Source: Bacteroidota bacterium (GTDB lineage: Bacteria; Bacteroidota; Rhodothermia; Rhodothermales; Rubricoccaceae). From it: a stretch of 64,000 nucleotides of DNA. The position numbers were made by a program, and so were the translations under genes. Shown here one piece after another: positions 8,401 through 15,870 of the stretch. The stretch lies in contig JBCBNX010000003.1 in assembly GCA_039821555.1 (NCBI GenBank), positions 62,001 through 126,000 of the forward strand, written 5' to 3'. The notes under the pieces are model-generated. The model had not been told where the DNA came from and searched no databases. It worked only from the letters and a program-made list of their open reading frames with translations. The number at the start of each line of letters is the position of its first letter. Position 1 is the first letter of the stretch.

Positions 8401-8512
8401 CGGCTCCCCCCGTTCTCATCGGCTCCCTGCGGTCGCTCTTCGAACTGTCCCCCTCACGTATGAGGGGGACAGCTTTGCGACCCTTCAGGGGGAGCAAAGC
8501 GGGGGGAGTAAG
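8401..8512 (+). repeat. Interspersed palindromic repeat, copy 2, inside the namZ reading frame
   Basis: The core hairpin at 8445-8472 pairs CTGTCCCCCTCACG with its near-complement TATGAGGGGGACAG. It is bounded by GGCTCCCCCCGTTCTC and AAAGCGGGGGGAG. The repeat is read through in frame with the NamZ-like protein and supplies the ATG at 8460. Confidence 0.85.
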
Positions 8513-9812
8513 GCGGATTCTCCTCCTGCTCCTCCTCGCCCTCCCCGCCTGCGCGCAGGAGCCAGCGCCCGCCGCCTTTGCGACTGAAGACCCGCAGCCT
8601 GCGACCTTCCGCACCGGCGCGCAGGTGCTCGTGGACAGCGCCTTTGCCGCCCTTGACGGGCTGCGGGTAGGGCTGGTGACCAACCATACCGCCATCGTGG
8701 ACACGACGGACGGCGGGACGGGGCACCTCATCGACCGGCTGCACGAGGCGCCGAACGTGACGCTGGCGGCGCTCTTCGGACCGGAGCACGGGCTGCGCGG
8801 GACCGCCGAGGCCGGGGCCGCCGTCGCCGACGGGCGCGATGCCGCGACGGGCGTGCCCATCGTGAGCCTCTACGGCTCCACCAAGCGACCGCCCGCCGAG
8901 GCGCTCGCCGACCTCGATGCGCTCGTGTTCGACATCCAGGACATCGGCGCGCGGTTCTACACCTACATCTCCACGATGGGCGCGTCGATGCAGGCCGCCG
9001 CCGAGGCGGGGATCCCGTTTGTCGTCCTCGACCGGCCCAACCCGCTCGGCCGCCGCACCGACGGCTTCATCCGCGAGCCAGAGTACGACTCGTTCGTCGG
9101 GGCCTTTCCGATCCCGATCCAGCACGGCCTCACGGTGGGCGAGCTCGCCACCCTGATCCAGGGCGAGCGCTGGCTGCCCGGCCTCGACGACCTCGACCTG
9201 CGCGTCGTCGACATGCAGGGATACGCCCCCGACAGCCCCGACAACGACGCCATCGCGGTCGGCTGGCCCGCCGGGCTCCCGTTCGTCCCGACCTCGCCGA
9301 ACATCCCCGACCTCGAAACGGCCGTCGTCTACCCCGGCACGTGTCTCTTCGAGGGCACGACGGCCAGCGAGGGGCGCGGCACCGATGCGCCGTTCCTCCT
9401 CGTCGGTGCGCCGTGGGTCGACGCCGCGACTATGGCGGACACGCTGACAGCACGCGGGCTTCCCGGCGTCCGATTCGAAGCGGCGACGTTCGTGCCGGAG
9501 GACCTACCTGGGCGCGCCGTGAACCCGAAACACGAAGGCGCGGAGGTCCACGGCGTGCGCCTCGTCGTCACGGATGGCGCCGCCGTTGAGCCCGTCGCGG
9601 TAGGCGTCCACGTCGTCGAGGCGGTGTACCGGCAGGCGTCGCTGGAGACGCAGCGCTCGGCGTTCAAGCAAGACTGGCTCGCCAAGCTTGCGGGCACGGA
9701 CGAGCTTCGGAGCATGCTCGCGGCGGGCGTGACGCCCGACGCCATCATCGCCGCATGGGCCGACGAGGTTGCCACGTTCGAGGCGCAACGGGAGCCCTAC
9801 CTGCGCTACTGA
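8460..9812 (+). CDS. namZ: Exo-beta-N-acetylmuramidase NamZ-like lipoprotein (DUF1343)
   Basis: A DUF1343 / glycoside hydrolase family 171 protein that should release N-acetylmuramate from muropeptide glycans in the periplasm during cell-wall recycling. Motifs include LRVGLVTNHTAIV, LFGPEHGLRG, YGSTKRPPAEALADLDALVF, FYTYISTMGASM and VLDRPNPLGRR. The N-terminus carries Arg residues, then ILLLLLLALPAC, a lipobox with Cys. The start is uncertain: ATG 8460 gives a normal-length lipoprotein signal, whereas ATG 8373 overlaps the previous stop but puts about 60 residues before the lipobox. Sequence 8401-8512 is an interspersed repeat, so an insertion probably split or replaced the original N-terminus. 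Confidence 0.85.
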   Translation: MRGTALRPFRGSKAGGVRRILLLLLLALPACAQEPAPAAFATEDPQPATFRTGAQVLVDSAFAALDGLRVGLVTNHTAIVDTTDGGTGHLIDRLHEAPNVTLAALFGPEHGLRGTAEAGAAVADGRDAATGVPIVSLYGSTKRPPAEALADLDALVFDIQDIGARFYTYISTMGASMQAAAEAGIPFVVLDRPNPLGRRTDGFIREPEYDSFVGAFPIPIQHGLTVGELATLIQGERWLPGLDDLDLRVVDMQGYAPDSPDNDAIAVGWPAGLPFVPTSPNIPDLETAVVYPGTCLFEGTTASEGRGTDAPFLLVGAPWVDAATMADTLTARGLPGVRFEAATFVPEDLPGRAVNPKHEGAEVHGVRLVVTDGAAVEPVAVGVHVVEAVYRQASLETQRSAFKQDWLAKLAGTDELRSMLAAGVTPDAIIAAWADEVATFEAQREPYLRY

Positions 9813-10093
9813 AGCGCGACACCGCGCTCGTCGAGGTACGCCCGCAACGCCTCAGGCGTATCGATGACGCGATCGTGCACGAACAGTTCGGCGTGTTGCT
9901 CGTCCTCGGTATACCGTGTCGGACGCCCCGTTTCCTTACTCACCACCCACGAGTGCAGCGGGTCGCGCGGTCGACCGTTCATCAGGAACCGGGCCGTTGC
10001 ATTGATAACGCCTGCTACGGCCCCATACGTGGCGCGCGTGCGACCGTCTTCTAGCGCGATGCGGATCCGCGTAAGCGCGTCGGGCTCGCTCAT
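9806..10093 (-). CDS. Small hypothetical protein, possible alkyltransferase-like fold
   Basis: A protein of 95 residues convergent with namZ, overlapping its end by 7 bp. TRATYGAVAGVINATARFLMNG followed by HSWVVSKETGRPTRY vaguely recalls the winged-helix part of O6-alkylguanine transferase/ATL proteins (TYGxVA, then HRVV..G). The catalytic Pro-Cys-His is absent, so this is only a hint. Its ATG overlaps the stop of the DUF3098 gene (ATGA at 10093-10090), so the two are translationally coupled. Confidence 0.6.
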   Translation of the reverse strand: MSEPDALTRIRIALEDGRTRATYGAVAGVINATARFLMNGRPRDPLHSWVVSKETGRPTRYTEDEQHAELFVHDRVIDTPEALRAYLDERGVALQ

Positions 10094-10434
10094 GTTGCAG
10101 CAGGTTCGGGCTGCGGTTCCGCGCGAGGGCGCCAGAGGATCGCATAGACGATCTCTAGGTAGCCGCCCAGCAGCAGCAGCGGCGCAACGTAGAGTGAGAG
10201 CGGGCTGTTGACCGGATCGTCGCTCGTGGCGTTGTCCATCAGCATGAGCGCGTAGCCCGCGACGACGAGCGCGAGGCCGAGGCCGAGCAGGAGGTAGTTC
10301 TGGCGGCTGAATGCCATGCGCGCCTTGCGAGCACCGCGCCGCCCAGCGACCGGGCGCGATCGGGACGGCGTCTCCTGCTGGGACGATCGAGACTTCGAGG
10401 GGCGGGCTTTCGAGCCGCGCGAACGCTTGGCCAT
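10090..10434 (-). CDS. DUF3098 membrane protein
   Basis: A protein of 114 residues. A basic, Ser/Arg-rich N-terminus (about 40 residues) precedes two transmembrane helices in FSRQNYLLLGLGLALVVAG and SLYVAPLLLLGGYLEIVYAI. The motif FSRQNY...G..L...GYALM followed by a second helix is characteristic of DUF3098, a Bacteroidota family usually found near ftsX and uppP; neither is present here. The extended Arg-rich N-terminus is longer than usual. It is the first gene of a two-gene unit with the coupled gene downstream. Confidence 0.8.
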   Translation of the reverse strand: MAKRSRGSKARPSKSRSSQQETPSRSRPVAGRRGARKARMAFSRQNYLLLGLGLALVVAGYALMLMDNATSDDPVNSPLSLYVAPLLLLGGYLEIVYAILWRPRAEPQPEPAAT

Positions 10435-10767
10435 GAATCAGGCACGGTGGATGACGGAGGCGGAAAAGATACAGCGCCCCACCAGCCAGGGGGACCGGAA
10501 GGCGTGCGTTTTCACCCCCTGTACGTTTTCAGAACGGGGCACCGCTTCAACGTCGACAAGCCTATGCCTCGTGTCCCTCTGAGACGATTCTGCTCAAGAC
10601 TGGATACCGGTGCTCTATTCGTCCAACACGTCCGATTTCACGGAGCACCACTTGGACATTCCGGCTGCTTGTGGCGTATTTCCTGCCCCTGCGCTTGGTT
10701 CTTGTGCCACCCCAGACCGACGCGCCTACGCTGGGCCGTCACGCCCGTTATCTGACCCGCCTTCCCC
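10435..10767. other. Divergent intergenic region
   Basis: A 333-bp gap between the DUF3098 gene (minus) and the L,D-transpeptidase gene (plus). A TTG...TACGCTG pair near 10703-10735 could be a weak plus-strand promoter with a 22-nt spacer. No RNA gene or repeat is evident. Confidence 0.4.
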
Positions 10768-12552
10768 ATGAGAGCCCCCGTCCGCCTCTCCCGGCCCTGC
10801 GTCTTTGCACGCGGCCTCGCCCTGGCCCTCCTACTGAGTCCCGTTGCCACACCGACCGCGTGGGCGACGTCGCCCGTGAGCGCGTCGCCCGTGAGCGCGT
10901 CGCCCGTGAGCGCGTCGCCCGTGAGCGCGTCGCCCGTGAGCGCGTCGCCCGTGAGCACGTCGCCCGTGAGCGAGGTGCTCCGCAGCCGCATCGGAGGCGA
11001 CACCGCACCGCATGTGCGCGTCGGGAATCAGGCGATGCCGGTACACCCGGACCTCGCGCCGTTCTATGCCGGTCGCGACTATGCCGAGGCCTGGGTCACC
11101 CATCCTCGGGGAGGCGCGATGGCGCAAGACCTGCTCGCCACGCTCGCCGAGAGCCGCTACGACGGCCTGCGCCCGGACGCCTACCACCTGCCCCGCCTGG
11201 AACCCCTCGTGGCGGACTGGCCCTTGGACCCGGCCGGTGCCGACGCCGAGCGCGCTGCCGACCTCGACCTGCTCCTTACTGACGCCTTCCTGCGCTTCGG
11301 CCACGACCTGCTCGGCCGGCGCATCGACCCGCATGCACTCTACGGCGACGACTGGTTCCCGACGCCCCGCTCGGAAGACCTCCGCGCGCACCTCACCGAC
11401 GCGATCGAAAGCGCCCAGGTGCGCGGCACCCTCGACCGCCTCTATCCCAGCCATCCCGCCTACTGGCGGCTCCGCGACGAACTCAAGCGCCAGCACGCCC
11501 TCGCCGACGCGATGGGGAGCTGGCCGACGATCCTCCCGATCCGCACGCTGCTGCCCGGCGAATCGTCCACGCAGGTCCCGGCGCTGCGCCGCCAACTCGT
11601 CCTCCTCGGCGACTACGACGCCGACCTCGACGACGCCGAGGCGATGGCGAGCGAGTACTACGAGTACGAGATGCAGCCCGCCGTCGAGCGCTTCCAGGCG
11701 CGCAATGGGTTCGACGTGACAGGCCGCGTCAACCAGGCCACGCGCACGGCGCTCAACCGCCCGCCCGGCGACAACATCCCGCTCCTCGAAGCCAACCTGG
11801 AGCGCTGGCGCTGGCTCCCCGTCAACCTCGGCGCGACGCACATCATGGTCAACGCACCGGCCTACCGCCTCCGCGTCGAGGAGAACGGGCGCGAGGCCCT
11901 CGCCATGAACGTGGTCGTGGGCAACCTGGGCTGGAAGACCCCGATGTTTTCGGACACGCTCACGGAGGTCATCTTCCAGCCGACCTGGGGCGTGCCGTCC
12001 TCCATCGCCGCCGACGAGACGATCCCGCGGGTGCGGGCGCGCGGCGCGAGCTACCTCACCAGCCGCGGCTACAAAGTCTACGACCGCCGGACCGGCGCGC
12101 GCATCGACCCGGCCACCGTGGACTGGAGCCAGGCGACGGCCAGCCGCTACCGCTTCATCCAGCGACCGGGGCGCGCCAACCCGCTCGGCGAGGTCAAATT
12201 CCGCTTCCCCAACCCGCACGGCATCTACCTCCACGACACCAACAGCCGGAGCCTGTTCAACCGCGAGGCACGCGCCTTCAGCCACGGCTGCATCCGCCTC
12301 GCCGACCCGGGTAGCCTCGCCAAGTATCTCCTCGCCCCCTACAACAACTGGGACGATGCCAAGGTCGACGCTGCCCTCGCTGGCGGCCCGACGACCGGCG
12401 CCACACTCGACACGGGCATTCCGATCCACCTCGTCTACTTCACCGCCTGGGCCGGTCCCGATGGCCTCCAGGTCTACGACGATGTCTACGGCCACGACGA
12501 GAAGCTCATCGCCACGCTGAACGCGCTGGACCAGCCGCTCGCCGGACGATAG
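10768..12552 (+). CDS. L,D-transpeptidase (YcbB/LdtD type)
   Basis: An exported peptidoglycan cross-linking enzyme of 594 residues, which makes 3-3 links or attaches proteins to the wall. An N-terminal signal segment (GLALALLLSPVATPTAWA) is followed by a tandem SPVSA linker (residues 35-69), a scaffold region, a peptidoglycan-binding-like segment (about 265-330, LVLLGDYDADLDDAE...ERFQARNGFDVTG) and the YkuD catalytic domain. The catalytic motif SHGCIRLADP contains His506 and nucleophile Cys508. The order and length (about 600) fit the YcbB subgroup. It is monocistronic and convergent with the YdcF-like gene. Confidence 0.93.
   Translation: MRAPVRLSRPCVFARGLALALLLSPVATPTAWATSPVSASPVSASPVSASPVSASPVSASPVSTSPVSEVLRSRIGGDTAPHVRVGNQAMPVHPDLAPFYAGRDYAEAWVTHPRGGAMAQDLLATLAESRYDGLRPDAYHLPRLEPLVADWPLDPAGADAERAADLDLLLTDAFLRFGHDLLGRRIDPHALYGDDWFPTPRSEDLRAHLTDAIESAQVRGTLDRLYPSHPAYWRLRDELKRQHALADAMGSWPTILPIRTLLPGESSTQVPALRRQLVLLGDYDADLDDAEAMASEYYEYEMQPAVERFQARNGFDVTGRVNQATRTALNRPPGDNIPLLEANLERWRWLPVNLGATHIMVNAPAYRLRVEENGREALAMNVVVGNLGWKTPMFSDTLTEVIFQPTWGVPSSIAADETIPRVRARGASYLTSRGYKVYDRRTGARIDPATVDWSQATASRYRFIQRPGRANPLGEVKFRFPNPHGIYLHDTNSRSLFNREARAFSHGCIRLADPGSLAKYLLAPYNNWDDAKVDAALAGGPTTGATLDTGIPIHLVYFTAWAGPDGLQVYDDVYGHDEKLIATLNALDQPLAGR
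10870..10974 (+). repeat. In-frame 15-bp minisatellite in the transpeptidase gene
   Basis: Seven units of TCGCCCGTGAGCGCG (five identical, the last two with one or two changes) encode the pentapeptide SPVSA. The unit length is a multiple of three, so copy number can vary without frameshift and would only change linker length after the signal peptide. Confidence 0.9.
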
Positions 12553-12571
12553 GCAAGACCTAGACCCACTG

Positions 12572-13393
12572 CTACAGCCAGCCTCGCAGCCGGTAGACCG
12601 CCGTGCCGATGTACTCCTTCACGGCACGCGTGGTCAGCTGCAGCATCTCCGCATCGGGCAGCAGGTTCTGGAGCAGCACGTCGGGGCGGAGGCGCTTGAC
12701 GCGTGCCCACTCCGCGTCGGTGACGATGAAGTCCGTCGGCGCCGCACGCACGGTGAAGCCCTGGGCTTCGAAGACGCGGACCGCGCGCGGCATGTGGAAC
12801 GCCGAGGTCACGAGCACGATGTCCGTCACCCCACGTGCGTCGAGTAGGCGCTTCGTCTCGACGGCGTTCTCGTAAGTGTTACGCGAGCGCGGCTCCAGGA
12901 CGAGCACGCTGTCGGGCACGCCGACGAAGCCCAGCAGCCCAGCCATACTGTAGGCTTCGGGCTGCGCGCCTTGAGCGCCCAGGCTGCCACTGCCCCCGCT
13001 GACCACCACGAGCGGCGCGGCGCCCGCCCGCCACAGTTGGGCAGCATAGAGCACGCGGTCGCCCCCCTCGTTGACCTCTGCGGTCATCCTCGGTGCCGTG
13101 AGCGGCCGCGTTCCACCCCCAAGGACCACGACTGCATCGGCCGCGAGCGAGTCAGCCCGCAGCGCCACCGCCTGGTCTTCGAGCGCGTCGGTGAGCCCGT
13201 AGGCGACGAAGCGGTTGCCGCCGAGCAGCAGCGCCAGGAGCGCGAGCGCGATCATCTTGCGCCCTTTCGGCTTCCCTGTCGCCTTTGCCCCGGCGCCGCG
13301 GCGCGTTCGCCAGAGTGCGATGGCCAGCAGCACGCACGCCAGCCCGAGCGGGTAGACGAGTTGCGGAAGCAGCTTGGAGAGGATGAAGTCCAA
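12572..13393 (-). CDS. YdcF/SanA-like DUF218 membrane protein
   Basis: A protein of about 273 residues with two N-terminal transmembrane helices (LVYPLGLACVLLAIAL and MIALALLALLLGG) and a DUF218 domain: DAVVVLGGGTRPL, LVVVSGGSG, EPRSRNTYENAVETKRLL and VTSAFHMPRAVRVFEAQG. The family is linked to cell-envelope or antibiotic-barrier functions without a settled reaction. Homologues usually start just before LSKLLP, so the TTG at 13393 (LDFILSKLLPQL) is preferred. A GTG at 13468 would add a repeat-encoded FAIRHSP stretch. An exact heptanucleotide array begins immediately upstream of the TTG, which may affect expression or start choice. Confidence 0.85.
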   Translation of the reverse strand: MDFILSKLLPQLVYPLGLACVLLAIALWRTRRGAGAKATGKPKGRKMIALALLALLLGGNRFVAYGLTDALEDQAVALRADSLAADAVVVLGGGTRPLTAPRMTAEVNEGGDRVLYAAQLWRAGAAPLVVVSGGSGSLGAQGAQPEAYSMAGLLGFVGVPDSVLVLEPRSRNTYENAVETKRLLDARGVTDIVLVTSAFHMPRAVRVFEAQGFTVRAAPTDFIVTDAEWARVKRLRPDVLLQNLLPDAEMLQLTTRAVKEYIGTAVYRLRGWL

Positions 13394-13449
13394 GGCGAAT
13401 GGCGAATGGCGAATGGCGAATGGCGAATGGCGAATGGCGAATGGCGAAT
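13394..13449. repeat. Heptanucleotide array, 8 exact GGCGAAT units
   Basis: Eight perfect copies of a 7-bp unit abut the start of the YdcF-like gene on the minus strand. No inverted partner array is visible nearby. Seven is not a multiple of three, so if translation starts upstream (GTG 13468) any unit gain or loss would change the frame. Confidence 0.95.
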
Positions 13450-13539
13450 GGAAGGTGCCGGTAGCCACTCAACGCGTCAAGCCTCGGGCGGCGTCCTTTC
13501 CGATTCTCCGTTTCCCCATCGTGCCGCCCCCTCGGTGCC

Positions 13540-13569
13540 TTGCGTGGCTTCGTGCCACGCCGTAGCTTG
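13540..13569 (+). promoter_or_regulatory. Promoter of the trp leader/trpE
   Basis: TTG at 13540-13542 and TAGCTTG at 13563-13569 are separated by 20 nt, matching the Bacteroidetes -33/-7 pattern. The leader-peptide ATG at 13577 lies only 7 bp after the -7 element, so the leader mRNA probably begins almost at its start codon. Confidence 0.7.
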
Positions 13570-13576
13570 CATCCTC

Positions 13577-13660
13577 ATGAATCGCGCTACCTCGTTTTAT
13601 GCGTTTTGGTTTTGGCCGGCCTACCGAACGGTGGCGTCGCCGCGCGCGCTCATGGACTAG
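13577..13660 (+). CDS. trpL: trp operon leader peptide
   Basis: A 27-codon frame between the promoter and an attenuator. Codons 10-13 read Phe-Trp-Phe-Trp (Trp codons at 13607-13609 and 13613-13615), ending in TAG at 13658-13660. Two near-adjacent Trp codons in a short peptide just before mutually exclusive hairpins are the mark of ribosome-mediated attenuation. With charged tRNA-Trp the ribosome runs to the stop and covers segment 2 (13625-13634), so the terminator forms; stalling at the Trp codons frees segment 2 to pair with segment 3. The peptide has no expected function of its own. Its coding status is inferred from this architecture. Confidence 0.8.
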   Translation: MNRATSFYAFWFWPAYRTVASPRALMD

Positions 13661-13717
13661 CCTGAGCACGACCTGCGCTGAAGCCCACCGTTCGACCGAG
13701 CGGCGGGCTTTCTGCTT
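13625..13717 (+). terminator. trpE attenuator (antiterminator/terminator switch)
   Basis: Segment 2, CGAACGGTGG (13625-13634), is perfectly complementary to segment 3, CCACCGTTCG (13685-13694). Segment 3 also overlaps the left arm of a terminator: AAGCCCACCG (13681-13690) pairs with CGGCGGGCTT (13701-13710) with one mismatch and is followed by TCTGCTTTT. The two structures cannot coexist. trpE starts 76 bp downstream of the tail. Confidence 0.8.
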
Positions 13718-13792
13718 TTCTGGGCCCCTGGCATTTACGCCGCGCGCGTTTCAACCTCCTGCCTTTTCTAGGCCTCCCGGCCTCCTCGTCCG

Positions 13793-15349
13793 ATGACCCT
13801 CGACCAGTTCCGCATCCTCGTCGCCGACCGCCTCGCTGCGGGCAGCACGCGCGTGGCCGTGCCCGTCTTCGTGCGGCGCTCGGCGGACCTGCTGACGCCG
13901 GTGGCGGCCTACCTGAAGCTGCGGCAGCCGGGCACGCTCGGCTTCCTGCTGGAGAGCGTCGAGGGCGGCGAGAAGCTGGCGCGCTACTCGTTCCTCGGCG
14001 TCGGCCCCCACCTCGTCCTCGAAGCGGACGGCGCCGGGGTGCGAATCACGCGTCCCAACCAGCACGGCGGCGATGGCGCGCCGCAGACGGAGACGCGCGC
14101 AGGGTCGGTCTACGACGTGCTCGGCGAGCTGCTCGCCGACGTGGACGAGGTCAAGATCCCCGACCTCCCGCGCTTCACGGGCGGCGGCGTGGGCTACCTC
14201 GGCTATGACACCGTCCGCCTCCTCGAACGCCTCCCGGAGCCGCCCCCGGACCCGCTCGGCCTGCCCGATGCGCTGTGGGCGTTCTACGATACGCTCGTCG
14301 CGTTCGACCACGTGCGGCACCAGATGCTGCTCATCGCGACCGTCTTCGCCGACGCCTACACGGACCTCGACGACGCCTACGCCGCAGCGCAGCACCGGCT
14401 CGCGCGCCTCGAACAGCGTCTCGCCGAGGGCACGGCCGAGCCTGGCCCCGCCATCCAGCTCCGCGCCGACGCCATCGCCTCCAACTTCGCGCGCAGCGAC
14501 TTCGAGGCGGCCGTCGAGACCGCGAAGCAGCACATCGTGGAGGGCGACATCTTCCAGGTCGTCCTCTCGCAGCGCTTTGCGATGCCGTTCCGCGGCGACA
14601 CGTTCAACCTCTACCGCGCACTCCGGCAGGTCAACCCGTCGCCGTACCTGTTCTACCTCGACCTGCACAGCGCCAGTCTGGATGGACAGCCGGGCCAGGA
14701 TTTCGCGCTCGTCGGGTCCTCCCCGGAGGTGCTCGTGCGCGTGGAGGAGGGCCGCGCCGAGGTGCTGCCCATCGCCGGGACGCGCAAGCGCGGGGCCGAT
14801 GCTGAGGAAGACGCGGCGCTGGAAACCGACCTCCTCGCCGACCCGAAGGAGCGCGCTGAGCATCTGATGCTGGTCGACCTCGGCCGCAACGACCTCGGCC
14901 GCGTCTGCGCGCCGGGCACCGTAGCCGTGGACCGCTACGCTTACGTCGAGCGCTACAGCCACGTGATGCACATCGTCTCGGCCGTGTCGGGCCTCGTGGA
15001 TGAGCGCCGCACGGCGATGGACGTGCTCGGCGCGACGTTCCCGGCCGGCACCGTCTCGGGCGCGCCCAAGATCCGCGCGATGGAGATCATCGACACCCTC
15101 GAACCCGAGAAACGCGGCGTCTACGCCGGGGCCGTCGGCTATGCTGACTACTCCGGCAACATGGACACCTGCATCGCCATCCGCACGATGGTCGTCCAGC
15201 GCAACGGCCCCCATCACGGCACCGCCTACGTCCAAGCCGGTGCTGGCATCGTGGCCGACTCCGACCCTGCTTCCGAGTACGAGGAAACCCGCAGCAAGGC
15301 CCGCGCGCTTCACCAGGCCATGCGCCTCGCGGCCGACGGCCTGCTTTGA
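13793..15349 (+). CDS. trpE: Anthranilate synthase component I
   Basis: The large subunit of anthranilate synthase, converting chorismate plus ammonia to anthranilate; 518 residues, normal for TrpE. The N-terminal domain has LLESVEGGEKLARYSFLG, with the Leu-Glu-Ser element of the tryptophan feedback site. The chorismate-binding domain shows GTRKRGADAEEDAALETDLL, LVDLGRNDLGRV, RYSHVMHIVSAV and AGTVSGAPKIRAMEIID. It is preceded by its own promoter, leader peptide and attenuator. TrpG is about 2.7 kb downstream, separated by small genes and trpS, so the usual trpEG coupling has been broken up by inserted cassettes. Confidence 0.97.
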   Translation: MTLDQFRILVADRLAAGSTRVAVPVFVRRSADLLTPVAAYLKLRQPGTLGFLLESVEGGEKLARYSFLGVGPHLVLEADGAGVRITRPNQHGGDGAPQTETRAGSVYDVLGELLADVDEVKIPDLPRFTGGGVGYLGYDTVRLLERLPEPPPDPLGLPDALWAFYDTLVAFDHVRHQMLLIATVFADAYTDLDDAYAAAQHRLARLEQRLAEGTAEPGPAIQLRADAIASNFARSDFEAAVETAKQHIVEGDIFQVVLSQRFAMPFRGDTFNLYRALRQVNPSPYLFYLDLHSASLDGQPGQDFALVGSSPEVLVRVEEGRAEVLPIAGTRKRGADAEEDAALETDLLADPKERAEHLMLVDLGRNDLGRVCAPGTVAVDRYAYVERYSHVMHIVSAVSGLVDERRTAMDVLGATFPAGTVSGAPKIRAMEIIDTLEPEKRGVYAGAVGYADYSGNMDTCIAIRTMVVQRNGPHHGTAYVQAGAGIVADSDPASEYEETRSKARALHQAMRLAADGLL

Positions 15350-15350
15350 G

Positions 15351-15387
15351 GTGTGAATGTGTGCAGGTATGAACGTATGAATGTGTC
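15351..15387 (+). repeat. Heptameric array, left arm of cassette around four-helix gene 1
   Basis: Degenerate 7-bp units (GTGTGAA TGTGTGC, then AGGTATG, AACGTAT, GAATGTG) start right after the trpE stop codon. ACGTATGAATGTGT (15373-15386) is inverted with one change at 15837-15850, beyond the bracketed gene. Confidence 0.8.
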
Positions 15388-15395
15388 TTGAGTCC

Positions 15396-15812
15396 ATGCT
15401 CGTTGACGACTTCAAAAAGCTCCGGGTCTATCGCGCTGCGTTCGATGTAGCGATGGAACTGTATGCACGCTCGAAAGCGTGGCCGAGCGAGGAGCGCCAT
15501 GCGCTGACGGACCAGGTGCGCCGCTCGTCACGTTCGGTCTGCGCGAACATCGCCGAAGCGTGGCACAAGCGGAGCTACCCGAAGCACTTTGCCGCGAAGC
15601 TGCGCGACGCGAGCAGCGAAGCAGCTGAGACCCTCGTCTGGATCGACTTCGCCGAAGCCTGCGAGTTGCTCGACACGGACGAAGCCGACATCCTCACCGA
15701 ACGTGTTCGCAGCGTCCTCGCCGGCCTCACCAAGATGGTTGCGCAAGCAGACCGCTGGTGCGGCCCATCCACCCTTTGCGAACCAGAAAAGGCCTACGAC
15801 CTCGAAGCTTGA
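15396..15812 (+). CDS. Four-helix bundle protein (S23/Avd-like, TIGR02436 type)
   Basis: A protein of 138 residues. DFKKLRVYRAAFDVAMELY, LTDQVRRSSRSVCANIAEAW and FAAKLRDASSEAAETLVWID match the four-helix-bundle family related to the protein encoded in 23S rRNA intervening sequences and to Avd of diversity-generating retroelements. Such proteins bind nucleic acid; the role of free-standing members is unknown. The ATG at 15396 gives MLVDDFKKL, the normal beginning. It lies between trpE and a ferritin-like gene and is bracketed by inverted heptamer arrays (15351-15387 and 15820-15870), so the gene plus arrays looks like an inserted cassette. Confidence 0.9.
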   Translation: MLVDDFKKLRVYRAAFDVAMELYARSKAWPSEERHALTDQVRRSSRSVCANIAEAWHKRSYPKHFAAKLRDASSEAAETLVWIDFAEACELLDTDEADILTERVRSVLAGLTKMVAQADRWCGPSTLCEPEKAYDLEA

Positions 15813-15819
15813 CGTGCGC

Positions 15820-15870
15820 TCCACGTCCACACCTTCACACATCCATACGTCCACACTGCCCACCTCCACC
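15820..15870 (-). repeat. Heptameric array, right arm of cassette around four-helix gene 1
   Basis: Degenerate 7-bp units (CGTCCAC ACCTTCA, then CACATCC, ATACGTC, CACACTG, CCCACCT) fill the gap up to the ATG at 15871. Reverse-complemented they match the units left of the four-helix gene. Confidence 0.8.

Noticed and set aside
10831..12495. Long antisense frame (554 codons) opposite the L,D-transpeptidase gene
   Set aside because: Its composition is Arg/Val/Ala/Gly typical of a GC-rich shadow frame with no domain, while the plus strand has a signal peptide and catalytic HGCIR.
13394..13449. CRISPR-like array at the GGCGAAT repeats
   Set aside because: Units are 7 bp, directly adjacent without spacers, and there are no cas genes in the window.
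13751..15415. Long antisense frame opposite trpE
   Set aside because: It mirrors trpE with Arg/Val-rich text and no homology; trpE is certain.
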